Assembly: GCA_900316505.1 (NCBI GenBank)
Contig: ONDH01000011.1
Coordinates: 1 to 64,000 of the forward strand
DNA from: an uncultured Prevotellaceae bacterium
Lineage (GTDB): Bacteria > Bacteroidota > Bacteroidia > Bacteroidales > Bacteroidaceae
DNA length: 64,000 nt
Reading direction: 5' to 3'
Under the pieces are notes generated by a model that worked only from the letters and a program-made list of their open reading frames with translations, was not told the DNA's origin and made no database searches. Every line of letters begins with the position of its first letter. Within the stretch, counting starts at the first letter, position 1. Position numbers and translations under genes: made by a program. Shown piece after piece: positions 54,157-61,848 of the stretch.

Positions 54157-54212
54157 TTAGAGTTTAGAGTCTAGTGTTTAGAGTTTAGAGCTTAAAGCTT
54201 AGGACTTATAAC
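54157..54212. repeat. TTAGAGT heptamer array between two OmpH genes
   Basis: Eight units (TTAGAGT, TTAGAGT, CTAGTGT, TTAGAGT, TTAGAGC, TTAAAGC, TTAGGAC, TTATAAC) fill nearly the whole spacer, from 3 bp after one stop codon to 6 bp before the next start. Confidence 0.9.
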
Positions 54213-54218
54213 TTTTAT

Positions 54219-54773
54219 ATGAAGAAAATATTCACATTGATAGCACTGTTTGCTTGTGTTGGCATGATTGCGGCACAGGAAACAGTGCTTTCCTCTTCCA
54301 ACACCCCTCAGCAGGTACTCATTCAGCCTCAACACTTCGGTTATCTCTCCTACAACGACGTGCTTCACGCCATGCCTCAATATCAGCAGGCGATGAAAAG
54401 TCTGGAAGAACTGAAGAAGACCTACGACCAAGAGATGGAACGGGCAGAACAAGACTTCTCCAAGAAATTCACCGAATATCTTGACGGGCAGAAGACTTTC
54501 CCTGAGAACATCATGCTCAAACGTCAGAAGGAGCTGCAACAGCTGATGGAACAAAGTCTCCATTTCCAAAAGGAAGCCCAAGAACTGCTGACCAAGGCAG
54601 AGGAAGAACTGATGGAACCCGTCCACACATTGCTGAAGGATGCCATCAATGCTGTCGGCAAGAAACGAAACTATGCCTACGTGCTCAACACCGATGTCAA
54701 CGCCTATCCTTACATCAGCAGCGATGGCGAAAACTGTACCGATGCAGTGCTGATTGAGTTGGGCATTAAATAA
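54219..54773 (+). CDS. OmpH/Skp-like periplasmic chaperone 3
   Basis: A 184-residue third copy of the family: signal peptide 1-19 (ending IAAQ), then a segment with HFGYLSYNDVLHAMPQY in place of the typical start, a long charged coiled coil and the C-terminal NYAYVLNTDVNAYPYIS. It is the most divergent copy. Its ribosome-binding region lies at the end of a seven-base repeat array. It ends 15 bp before murI. Confidence 0.85.
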   Translation: MKKIFTLIALFACVGMIAAQETVLSSSNTPQQVLIQPQHFGYLSYNDVLHAMPQYQQAMKSLEELKKTYDQEMERAEQDFSKKFTEYLDGQKTFPENIMLKRQKELQQLMEQSLHFQKEAQELLTKAEEELMEPVHTLLKDAINAVGKKRNYAYVLNTDVNAYPYISSDGENCTDAVLIELGIK

Positions 54774-54788
54774 AATGGTACATTGTAA

Positions 54789-55661
54789 ATGACCTCAGGC
54801 AATATTGGCATCTTCGATTCCGGCTTTGGCGGACTGACCATCCTTGATGGCATCCGTCAACGCATGCCAGAATACGATTACATCTATCTCGGCGACAATG
54901 CGCGTGCCCCCTACGGTACGCGTTCGTTCGATGTGGTGTATGAGTTCACCCTCCAAGCCGTCAAGAAACTCTTCGAGATGGATTGCCCGTTGGTCATTCT
55001 CGGTTGCAACACCGCCTCAGCCAAAGCCCTGCGTTCCATTCAGCAGAAGTACCTTCCCAAGTATGCTCCCGACCGACGCGTGCTCGGCGTGATTCGTCCA
55101 ACGGCTGAAGTGGTGGGCACAATCTCCCGCACCAAACACATCGGGGTGCTTGCCACAGAAGGAACCATCAAGTCAGAGTCCTATAAATTGGAAATCGAAA
55201 AATTGCACCCTGACTGCACCATCGTCGGACAAGCCTGTCCCATGTGGGTTCCCCTCGTCGAGAACAACGAATTCGACAAACCCGGTGCGGACTATTTCGT
55301 CAAGGACTCCCTCCAGAAACTCCTCAACCAAGACCCTCTCATCGACACCATCATCCTTGGCTGCACCCATTATCCCCTGCTGCTCCCGAAAATAAAGCAG
55401 CAACTCGCTCAACTCTCAACTGTCAACTGTCAATTGTCAACTGTCAATTGTCAACTGTCAACTCCCCAAATCATTCCCCAAGGTCAATACATCGCCTCCA
55501 GCCTTGAGGATTATCTTCGCCGTCATCCTGAAATGGATGAAAGGCTCACCCGTGGAGGCACATGCCAATACCTCACCACCGAATCTGCCAGCAAGTTCCG
55601 CGAATGTGCCAGCCTCTTCCTCCACGAAGAAGTCAATGCACAACACATCACGCTTAGCTAA
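54789..55661 (+). CDS. murI: Glutamate racemase
   Basis: A 290-residue cytoplasmic racemase supplying D-glutamate for peptidoglycan. The two catalytic cysteines are C73 in LGCNTASAKA and C192 in LGCTHYPLL; IFDSGFGGLTIL and YLGDNARAPYG are at the N-terminus. Start and length are normal except for an insertion: residues 208-232 are encoded by the heptamer array 55409-55464 and read QLSTVNC repeatedly, between the second cysteine motif and PQIIPQGQYIA. This is a surface loop region, so activity is probably kept. Confidence 0.94.
   Translation: MTSGNIGIFDSGFGGLTILDGIRQRMPEYDYIYLGDNARAPYGTRSFDVVYEFTLQAVKKLFEMDCPLVILGCNTASAKALRSIQQKYLPKYAPDRRVLGVIRPTAEVVGTISRTKHIGVLATEGTIKSESYKLEIEKLHPDCTIVGQACPMWVPLVENNEFDKPGADYFVKDSLQKLLNQDPLIDTIILGCTHYPLLLPKIKQQLAQLSTVNCQLSTVNCQLSTPQIIPQGQYIASSLEDYLRRHPEMDERLTRGGTCQYLTTESASKFRECASLFLHEEVNAQHITLS
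55409..55464. repeat. TCAACTG heptamer array inside murI
   Basis: Eight units of TCAACTG/TCAATTG/TCAACTC. The encoded heptapeptide QLSTVNC is the same as that in prmC and in the GT2 gene at 19360. Confidence 0.95.
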
Positions 55662-55839
55662 TCAGGTTTATTCTTCCCCTCATATCCGCAGTATTTCTAT
55701 AGCGAAGCGGATAGCGTCGCATCATCAATAAGGCACTTCAGCTGAACTACACTCCTCTCTCTCCTTGAAAAAGTTAGAGAAATATTTGGAGGAGAAAGAA
55801 AAATGTAGTTAATTTGCAAGCGAATAAATAGAAAACACA

Positions 55840-56046
55840 ATGAATACAACAGCATCTTATCAAACATTGAATCTGACAGTGCCTCACGCAGATGTGAGTT
55901 TCTTGAGAACTCTGTCGAAAAAGATGGGGTGGAATATCCGTGCAGAGCGTAAAAGCGGGATAGAGAAGGGACTTGATGACATTCGCAAAGGAAAACTGTA
56001 TCATGCGAAGAACTCCGAAGATTTATTGAAACAAATCCTTGGATAA
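55840..56046 (+). CDS. Putative antitoxin of a type II system
   Basis: A 68-residue protein directly upstream (3 bp) of a YafQ-like toxin. The family is not recognised with certainty. A possible DNA-binding beta strand (YQTLNLTVPHADVSFLRTL) is followed by a basic helix and a C-terminal segment (GIEKGLDDIRKGKLYHAKN) of the kind that wraps toxins. Position, size and order are those of an antitoxin, and autorepression is expected. Confidence 0.75.
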   Translation: MNTTASYQTLNLTVPHADVSFLRTLSKKMGWNIRAERKSGIEKGLDDIRKGKLYHAKNSEDLLKQILG

Positions 56047-56049
56047 GTT

Positions 56050-56322
56050 ATGTACGAAGTCATATATACTGGTCAGTTCAAGCGATCCCTGAAACTTTGT
56101 GTCCGTCGCGGACTTGATGTCACAATCTTCACAAAGGCACTTGACATTCTGCAGGCAAAGGGTGAACTACCTCAAGAGTATAAGCCACACAAACTCCAAG
56201 GTAAATACAAAGGTTGTTGGGAATGTCATTTACAACCTGATTGGTTGTTAATATGGCAACAGAATGACAATCAATTGTATTTGATTCTTGTCGATACTGG
56301 CACACATTCAGATGTATTCTAA
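56050..56322 (+). CDS. YafQ/RelE family toxin
   Basis: A 90-residue mRNA interferase of the YafQ group, which cuts mRNA on the ribosome. Seen motifs: YTGQFKRSLKLCVRRG at the start, LPQEYKPHKLQGKYKGCWECH in the middle (the usual DHxLxGxxxGxxECHxxPDWLL pattern) and the terminal GTHSDVF with the catalytic His. It starts 3 bp after the antitoxin. A terminator follows at 56364-56396. Confidence 0.9.
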   Translation: MYEVIYTGQFKRSLKLCVRRGLDVTIFTKALDILQAKGELPQEYKPHKLQGKYKGCWECHLQPDWLLIWQQNDNQLYLILVDTGTHSDVF

Positions 56323-56363
56323 AAGAAGACTACCAATAAACTAGAAAAAGGTATCCAAATAAC

Positions 56364-56396
56364 AAGCCCACCGCTACCTGATGCGATGGGCTTTTC
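56364..56396. terminator. Terminator between the toxin gene and tRNA-Pro
   Basis: GCCCACCGC and GCGATGGGC pair with one mismatch around an 8-nt loop, followed on the plus strand by TTTTCTT. On the minus strand the mismatch becomes G.U, so it can serve both the toxin operon and the tRNA transcript. Confidence 0.75.
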
Positions 56397-56401
56397 TTGG
56401 G

Positions 56402-56474
56402 TCGGGATGACGTGACTCGAACACGCGACCCCTACGTCCCGAACGTAGTGCGCTACCAACTGCGCTACATCCCG
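56402..56474 (-). tRNA. tRNA-Pro (anticodon CGG)
   Basis: A complete 73-nt cloverleaf on the minus strand: acceptor CGGGATG/CATCCCG with discriminator A, D-arm with AGTTGGTAGCGC, anticodon stem CTACG/CGTAG with loop TTCGGGA (anticodon CGG, codon CCG), and T-loop GTTCGAGTC. CCA is not encoded. A TATCTTTG box lies about 18 bp upstream. Confidence 0.96.
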
Positions 56475-56491
56475 ATTTTCATAATCGGGTG

Positions 56492-56499
56492 CAAAGATA
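56492..56499 (-). promoter_or_regulatory. tRNA-Pro promoter -7 box
   Basis: TATCTTTG on the minus strand, followed by GCACCCGATT as in the GT4 leader at 7807. The short leader can pair with the tRNA 5' end (CCCGATT / AATCGGG). Confidence 0.65.
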
Positions 56500-56667
56500 C
56501 AAAAAAGTTAGGAGTTAGAAGTGACCACTCGGAAGTTTTTTTGAACACAGGAGCATTTTGAGGGAAAAATTGCAAACTAAATGTTGCAACTCCTTTGCAA
56601 AAGTAGTCAAAAAAGGGGCGGGAAATGATAAATAAATAAAAAAAAGAAGAAAAGATAAGCGTGTCCC

Positions 56668-56698
56668 TTTGCCCATAGCGGAGAAATGCTTAACTTTG
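56668..56698 (+). promoter_or_regulatory. pckA promoter
   Basis: TTTG (56668-56671) and TAACTTTG (56691-56698) with 19 bp between, a textbook Bacteroidota promoter. The predicted leader is about 108 nt. Confidence 0.75.
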
Positions 56699-56812
56699 TG
56701 CTTGATTTTGACAAAATCCGTGGAACTTCTTGGTTTCATGGAATGTTAGTTAAGCATCAATAATACGGTAAAGAGATTAATTATTCATTAAATTTATAAA
56801 CACAAAAGTACT

Positions 56813-58423
56813 ATGGCATTAGATTTGACAAAGTATGGTATCACTGGTTCTACAGTGATTGCACACAATCCTTCTTACGAGGAGCTTTACAAGGCTGAAG
56901 TTGACCCATCTCTCACTGGTTACGAGGTTGGTCAGGAAACTGAACTCGGCGCTGTGAACGTGATGACTGGTATCTTCACAGGTCGTTCTCCTAAGGATAA
57001 GTACATCGTGGATAACGATGAGAGCCACAACAACGTATGGTGGACTTCTGAGGAGTACAAGAACGACAACCACCCAATGTCTGAAGATGTATGGGCTAAG
57101 GTGAAGGAAATCGCAAAGAAGGAGCTCTCTAACAAGAACCTCTATGTAGTTGATGCATTCTGCGGTGCAAACGAGGCTACTCGTCTCGCTGTTCGCTTCA
57201 TCGTTGAGGTGGCTTGGCAGGCTCACTTCGTTGAGAACATGTTCATCCGTCCAACAGAGGAGGAACTGAAGAACTTCGAACCAAACTTCGTCATCTACAA
57301 CGCTTCTAAGGCTAAGGTGGAGAACTACAAGGAACTCGGCCTCAACTCTGAAACTTGTGTTGCCTTCAACACTAAGAGCCGCGAGCAGGTAATCATCAAC
57401 ACTTGGTATGGTGGTGAGATGAAGAAGGGTATGTTCTCTATGCAGAACTACTACCTCCCACTCAAGGGCATCGCTTCTATGCACTGCTCTGCCAACACTG
57501 ATATGGAAGGTAAGAACACTGCTATCTTCTTCGGTCTCTCTGGTACAGGTAAGACTACCCTTTCTACCGATCCTAAGCGTCTCCTCATCGGTGACGACGA
57601 GCACGGATGGGACGACGAGGGCGTGTTCAACCTCGAAGGTGGTTGCTACGCTAAGGTGATCAACCTCTCTAAGGAAAACGAGCCTGACATCTACGGTGCT
57701 ATCAAGCGCGACGCTCTCCTCGAGAACGTAACGGTAGCTAAGGACGGTAAGATTGACTTCGCTGACAAGAGCGTAACTGAGAACACTCGTGTGTCTTACC
57801 CAATCGACCACATCAAGAACATTGTGAAGAAGGTGGCTGGCAAGAGCGCTGGTCCTGCAGCAAAGAACGTTATCTTCCTTTCTGCTGACGCATTCGGCGT
57901 GCTGCCTCCAGTGTCTATCCTCACTCCTGAGCAGACTCAGTACTACTTCCTCTCTGGTTTCACTGCAAAGCTCGCAGGTACAGAGCGTGGTATCACTGAA
58001 CCTACTCCTACTTTCTCTGCTTGCTTCGGTCAGGCATTCCTCGAGCTGCACCCAACGAAGTATGCTGAGGAGCTCGTGAAGAAGATGCAGAAGAGCGGCG
58101 CTAAGGCTTACCTCGTCAACACTGGTTGGAACGGTACTGGCAAGCGCATCTCTATTCCTGATACTCGTGGTATCATCGACGCTATCCTCGATGGTTCTAT
58201 CCTCAAGGCTGAGACTAAGAAGATTCCATTCTTCGACTTCGAGGTTCCAACAGCTCTGCCAAACGTGAACCCAGCTATCCTCGACCCACGCGACACTTAT
58301 GCTGACGCTTCTGTATGGGAAGAGAAGGCTAAGGATCTCGCTGGCCGCTTCATCAAGAACTTCAACAAGTACACCACCAACGAAGCTGGTAAGGCTCTCG
58401 TTGCAGCTGGTCCAAAGCTCTAA
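56813..58423 (+). CDS. pckA: Phosphoenolpyruvate carboxykinase (ATP)
   Basis: A 536-residue cytoplasmic enzyme linking oxaloacetate and phosphoenolpyruvate. In Bacteroidales it works mainly in the fixing direction, feeding succinate formation. The P-loop is [11 protein letters not shown] (241-251), the kinase-2 motif LIGDDEHGW follows, and [12 protein letters not shown] and the lysine/histidine metal-binding region are intact. Length is typical. Codon use is extremely biased (GCT, CTC, AAG), as expected for a very highly expressed gene. It has its own promoter and terminator. Confidence 0.97.
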   Translation: MALDLTKYGITGSTVIAHNPSYEELYKAEVDPSLTGYEVGQETELGAVNVMTGIFTGRSPKDKYIVDNDESHNNVWWTSEEYKNDNHPMSEDVWAKVKEIAKKELSNKNLYVVDAFCGANEATRLAVRFIVEVAWQAHFVENMFIRPTEEELKNFEPNFVIYNASKAKVENYKELGLNSETCVAFNTKSREQVIINTWYGGEMKKGMFSMQNYYLPLKGIASMHCSANTDMEGKNTAIFFGLSGTGKTTLSTDPKRLLIGDDEHGWDDEGVFNLEGGCYAKVINLSKENEPDIYGAIKRDALLENVTVAKDGKIDFADKSVTENTRVSYPIDHIKNIVKKVAGKSAGPAAKNVIFLSADAFGVLPPVSILTPEQTQYYFLSGFTAKLAGTERGITEPTPTFSACFGQAFLELHPTKYAEELVKKMQKSGAKAYLVNTGWNGTGKRISIPDTRGIIDAILDGSILKAETKKIPFFDFEVPTALPNVNPAILDPRDTYADASVWEEKAKDLAGRFIKNFNKYTTNEAGKALVAAGPKL

Positions 58424-58447
58424 GCTTTACACTTGTTCATTCATAGC

Positions 58448-58482
58448 AAAGTGGCACTCGACAACCTCGGGTGCCACTTTTT
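58448..58482 (+). terminator. Terminator after pckA
   Basis: AAAGTGGCAC and GTGCCACTTT pair perfectly, with further partial pairing (TCG/CGG) around the loop, and are followed by a T run. Confidence 0.93.
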
Positions 58483-58569
58483 TACATCTTAAAAACAAAA
58501 TTAACCAATTAACCAATTAACTTTAACCTTTTAAGGGGTCTTTAACTTCCCAAAGCAATGTTACTGGAA

Positions 58570-58618
58570 TTTTTCACTTTTCACCCTTCACTTTTCAATT
58601 TAATTTTTCACTTTTCAA
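58570..58618. repeat. TTTTCAC heptamer array upstream of the RNase H gene
   Basis: Units TTTTCAC, TTTTCAC-like CCTTCAC and TTTTCAA repeat up to eleven bases before the TACCTTTG promoter box, covering the -33 region. Confidence 0.75.
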
Positions 58619-58628
58619 TCAATTTTCG

Positions 58629-58636
58629 TACCTTTG
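58629..58636 (+). promoter_or_regulatory. RNase H promoter -7 box
   Basis: TACCTTTG, 18 bp before the start codon. A seven-base repeat array lies just upstream. Confidence 0.65.
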
Positions 58637-58654
58637 CATCAAAAGCAACAAACA

Positions 58655-59353
58655 ATGGCAAAACAAAAGTTTTATGTAGTGTGGAATGGTACCGAAGATG
58701 GGGTCTACACCTCATGGGAGGCATGCAAAGAGGCTGTGGAAGGCTTCTCTGGGGCAAAATATCAAGCCTTCAAGACAGAAGCAGAGGCAGAAGAGGCATT
58801 TGAGATGGGGTATGAAGCGTGGAAAGAGCATGAGAAGGAATTAGGAATGAGGAATGAGGAATTAGGAATTGGTACTAATTCAGCAACAGAACGCACCATT
58901 CCCAAATCCTCGGAATCCATTTCTCATTCCTCATTCCTAATTCCTAATTCTTCCGAAGCCATTGCTGTCGATGCCGCCTGTTCCGGCAATCCTGGCAAGA
59001 TGGAATATCGTGGCGTGTATCTTCGTACCGGCAAGGAGATATTCCACTATGGTCCAGTGTGGGGCACCAACAACATCGGGGAGTTCCTTGCCATTGTGCA
59101 TGGTCTTGCGTTGCTGAAACAGAAAGGGTTACACACCATGCCCATCTACAGTGACAGTGTGAATGCCCAACTGTGGGTTAAGCGGAAGAAGTGCAAAACC
59201 ACGTTGGAGCGTAACGAAAAGAGCGAAGCCCTCTACCAGCTCATCGAACGTGCAGAGAAATGGCTCAGAGAAAACCCCTACCAAAACCCCATCATCAAGT
59301 GGCCCACGGAGGAATGGGGAGAGATACCTGCCGATTTCGGGCGAAAACACTAA
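58655..59353 (+). CDS. rnhA: RNase H with N-terminal viroplasmin domain
   Basis: A 232-residue ribonuclease H cutting RNA in RNA-DNA hybrids. ATG at 58655 begins MAKQKFYVVWNGTEDGVYTS, the hybrid-binding (viroplasmin/RHBD) domain (about 1-55). The catalytic domain (about 103-232) begins AIAVDAACSGNPG with D106, then GTNNIGEFLAIVHGLALL with the catalytic Glu and IYSDSVNAQLWV with the second Asp. The linker (61-101) is encoded almost wholly by two complementary arrays of seven-base repeats, 58837-58871 and 58924-58951, which could form a hairpin in mRNA or DNA. Confidence 0.93.
   Translation: MAKQKFYVVWNGTEDGVYTSWEACKEAVEGFSGAKYQAFKTEAEAEEAFEMGYEAWKEHEKELGMRNEELGIGTNSATERTIPKSSESISHSSFLIPNSSEAIAVDAACSGNPGKMEYRGVYLRTGKEIFHYGPVWGTNNIGEFLAIVHGLALLKQKGLHTMPIYSDSVNAQLWVKRKKCKTTLERNEKSEALYQLIERAEKWLRENPYQNPIIKWPTEEWGEIPADFGRKH
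58837..58871. repeat. GGAATTA heptamer array in the RNase H linker
   Basis: Five units (GGAATTA, GGAATGA, GGAATGA, GGAATTA, GGAATTG), in frame. Confidence 0.93.
58924..58951. repeat. TAATTCC heptamer array in the RNase H linker
   Basis: Four units (TCATTCC, TCATTCC, TAATTCC, TAATTCT), complementary to the array at 58837-58871; the two are separated by 52 nt. Confidence 0.93.
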
Positions 59354-59357
59354 AAAA

Positions 59358-59385
59358 TTCCTAACTCCTAATTCCTAACTCCTAA
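59358..59385. repeat. TTCCTAA heptamer array after the RNase H gene
   Basis: Four units (TTCCTAA, CTCCTAA, TTCCTAA, CTCCTAA), beginning five bases after the stop codon and ending eight bases before the next promoter's TATCTTTG. Confidence 0.9.
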
Positions 59386-59393
59386 CTTTTCAC

Positions 59394-59401
59394 TATCTTT
59401 G
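59394..59401 (+). promoter_or_regulatory. Carboxynorspermidine synthase promoter -7 box
   Basis: TATCTTTG, 47 bp before the start codon; the heptamer array 59358-59385 covers its -33 region. Confidence 0.65.
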
Positions 59402-59447
59402 TACCCAAATCAAAAACAATCTATTCTCAATCATAATTATCTGTTAA

Positions 59448-60689
59448 ATGGGAAGAGTTCTTATCATCGGTGCAGGAGGCGTTGCCTCAGTGGCTGCACA
59501 TAAAGTCGCCCAAAACAGCGACGTGTTTACCGACATCATGATTGCCAGCCGCACAGAATCCAAGTGCAAGGCATTGGCAAAGGCGATAGAGGACAAGGGA
59601 TTGGTGCCAAAGGGTAGCATCAAGACTGCACATGTAGATGCTGACAATGTGCCAGAACTGGTGGCACTCTTCAACAGCTACAAGCCCGACCTTGTGATGA
59701 ACCTCGCACTGCCCTATCAAGACTTGACCATCATGGAGGCTTGTCTGCAAAGCGGAGTGAGCTATCTTGACACAGCCAACTATGAGCCAAAAGACGAGGC
59801 ACATTTCGAATACTCCTGGCAATGGGCATTCAAGGAGCGTTTCGAACAGGCTGGTCTCACCGCCATCCTCGGTTGTGGTTTCGACCCTGGCGTGACTTCC
59901 ATCTATACGGCATATGCTGCCAAGCATCACTTCGACGAGATTCGTTATCTCGACATCGTCGATTGCAACGCAGGCGACCACCACAAGGCATTTGCCACGA
60001 ACTTCAACCCCGAAATCAACATCCGCGAAATCACCCAGAAGGGCCTCTACTGGGAAAATGGTCAATGGGTGGAGACTGAGCCGCTGGAGATTCACAAGCC
60101 ACTGAACTATCCCGAGATTGGTCCTAAGGAGTCCTATCTGCTCCACCACGAGGAGATAGAGTCCTTGGTGAAGAACTACCCCACCATCAAGCGCGCCCGT
60201 TTCTGGATGACATTCGGTGAACAATATCTGAAGCATCTGGAGGTGATTCAGAACATTGGCATGAGCCGCATCGACGAGATAGAATACACCGCCGAGGCAG
60301 CTGACGGCAGTGGTCCTGTCAAGGTGAAGATTGTGCCTTTGCAGTTCTTGAAGGCTGTATTGCCCAACCCACAAGACCTTGGCGAGAACTATGAAGGTCA
60401 GACCTCCATCGGTTGTCGCATCCGAGGCATCAAAGACGGCAAGGAACGCACCTATTACGTCTATAATAACTGTTCTCACCGTGCCGCCTATGAAGAGACA
60501 GGCATGCAGGGTGTCAGCTACACCACAGGTGTTCCAGCCATGATTGGAGCCATGATGTTCATGAAAGGCATCTGGAAACGTCCCGGCGTTTGGAATGTCG
60601 AGGAATTTGATCCCGACCCATTCATGGAACAGCTGAACACACAAGGTCTGCCTTGGCACGAGATTTTTGACGGAGACCTGGAATTGTAA
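59448..60689 (+). CDS. Carboxynorspermidine synthase (saccharopine dehydrogenase family)
   Basis: A 413-residue cytoplasmic NAD(P)-dependent enzyme. It fits the group that condenses aspartate semialdehyde with a diamine to make carboxy(nor)spermidine, an alternative route to spermidine common in Bacteroidota. The N-terminal Rossmann motif is VLIIGAGGVASVAAHK, followed by MIASRTESKCKAL. Family blocks LGCGFDPGVTSIYTAYA and DIVDCNAGDHHKAFATNF match it better than true lysine-pathway saccharopine dehydrogenases. Length is typical. The decarboxylase partner (nspC) is not in this window. Confidence 0.9.
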   Translation: MGRVLIIGAGGVASVAAHKVAQNSDVFTDIMIASRTESKCKALAKAIEDKGLVPKGSIKTAHVDADNVPELVALFNSYKPDLVMNLALPYQDLTIMEACLQSGVSYLDTANYEPKDEAHFEYSWQWAFKERFEQAGLTAILGCGFDPGVTSIYTAYAAKHHFDEIRYLDIVDCNAGDHHKAFATNFNPEINIREITQKGLYWENGQWVETEPLEIHKPLNYPEIGPKESYLLHHEEIESLVKNYPTIKRARFWMTFGEQYLKHLEVIQNIGMSRIDEIEYTAEAADGSGPVKVKIVPLQFLKAVLPNPQDLGENYEGQTSIGCRIRGIKDGKERTYYVYNNCSHRAAYEETGMQGVSYTTGVPAMIGAMMFMKGIWKRPGVWNVEEFDPDPFMEQLNTQGLPWHEIFDGDLEL

Positions 60690-60727
60690 TTCCACAATAG
60701 CACGGAGAGTCATCATTCCAAGACGGC

Positions 60728-61765
60728 ATGGACATTTACACGATTATCCGACTGTACCGACGCATACAGAGTCCGAGGATAAAGTTGATGGGGATATTGG
60801 CACTGCATGTACTGAGGCGCAGATACATCAATATGTTCTTCGACCCCACACTCAGTTGCAATCTGCGATGCCGAATGTGTTATTTTAGTGACCCTGAAAC
60901 CCGGAAGGAGATGCATGGCTGTTTCACGGAAGAAGACATTCAGGCAATCGCACATTCCCTCTTCCATCGAGTGCTGAGACTACAGATTGGATGTGGTGCC
61001 GAACCTACAACGTTCAAATATTTAGATGAAACCATCAGTCTGGCATCGGAATGCGGAGTGCCGCACATCTCCATGACGACCAATGGACAGTTGCTGACAC
61101 TTGACAAGTTGAAGCGATTGGTGGGGCACGGACTTGATGAAATCATCCTTTCAGTGCATGGGCTGTCTGAAAGCGTCTATGAGGACATGATGCCGAATGC
61201 TAAATTCGCACAGTTTCTCCTAACGCTCGAGAATCTAAAGACCATCAAGGCAGAACATTCACAACTGAAAATAAGGCTGAATTACACCATCAATGCTGAC
61301 AACATTCAGGATTTGGCGTTGTTACCAAAGATTTTCTCCGAATTGAAGCCGAACGTCATTCAACTCCGTCCCATCCAAAAGATAGGCGAGTCGGACTACA
61401 ATAACTTCTCGATGGAGCAGATTCTCCAATTGTACGACGAATACGTGAAGCCAGCCGTGAAGTTTTGCGAAGATAATGGCATCACTTGCATCTATCCACA
61501 ACGAGAGAACTTGATGTCAATAGGTCATAAGGATAATGCTGTCAACCACGTCAATTCAGTGATAGAGATGCTGCCATGCTTCCAGTTGTCGCCCTTTAAC
61601 GGATGGAAAGAAAAGATAGACCCCTACCACGAAACCTTTGAGGACTATTGCCGCCGTACTAACCGCGTCAAATTCATGCTCAATCTTCTTTTCGGTAGAG
61701 TCGATTCTGAACATAAGGAAGAAGAGGGAACGACAAAGGCTTTGAATTACCAGATTAAACGGTAA
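60728..61765 (+). CDS. Radical SAM protein with SPASM-like tail
   Basis: A 345-residue radical SAM enzyme. The cluster cysteines are C44, C48 and C51 in TLSCNLRCRMCYFSDPETRK. Before them is a short hydrophobic helix (about 18-28). The GCGAEPT motif is the SAM-binding strand, and a C-terminal region with only a few cysteines follows, so a full SPASM domain is uncertain. The family is found in Bacteroidota near surface-polysaccharide genes. It lies 38 bp after the carboxynorspermidine synthase gene; function unknown. Confidence 0.83.
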   Translation: MDIYTIIRLYRRIQSPRIKLMGILALHVLRRRYINMFFDPTLSCNLRCRMCYFSDPETRKEMHGCFTEEDIQAIAHSLFHRVLRLQIGCGAEPTTFKYLDETISLASECGVPHISMTTNGQLLTLDKLKRLVGHGLDEIILSVHGLSESVYEDMMPNAKFAQFLLTLENLKTIKAEHSQLKIRLNYTINADNIQDLALLPKIFSELKPNVIQLRPIQKIGESDYNNFSMEQILQLYDEYVKPAVKFCEDNGITCIYPQRENLMSIGHKDNAVNHVNSVIEMLPCFQLSPFNGWKEKIDPYHETFEDYCRRTNRVKFMLNLLFGRVDSEHKEEEGTTKALNYQIKR

Positions 61766-61848
61766 CAATCATGACAATGATATAGTACAAGAAGGCAATG
61801 ATATAATAGTACAAGAAAATTAACTTCTACTCAACAAAATACAAAACT

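Larger units (their letters stand above)
56323..56812. other. Stretch with terminator, tRNA-Pro and pckA promoter
   Basis: Besides the terminator (56364-56396), the tRNA (56402-56474) and the two promoters listed separately, no coding sequence is seen. The pckA leader of about 108 nt fills the end. Confidence 0.7.

Noticed and set aside
56819..58051. Long minus-strand open frame opposite pckA
   Set aside because: It mirrors the biased codons of pckA, has no recognisable motif, signal or promoter, and overlaps a certain gene.
59487..60716. Long minus-strand open frame opposite the carboxynorspermidine synthase gene
   Set aside because: It is a shadow of a clearly conserved gene; the composition is rich in His, Cys and Val without domain features.
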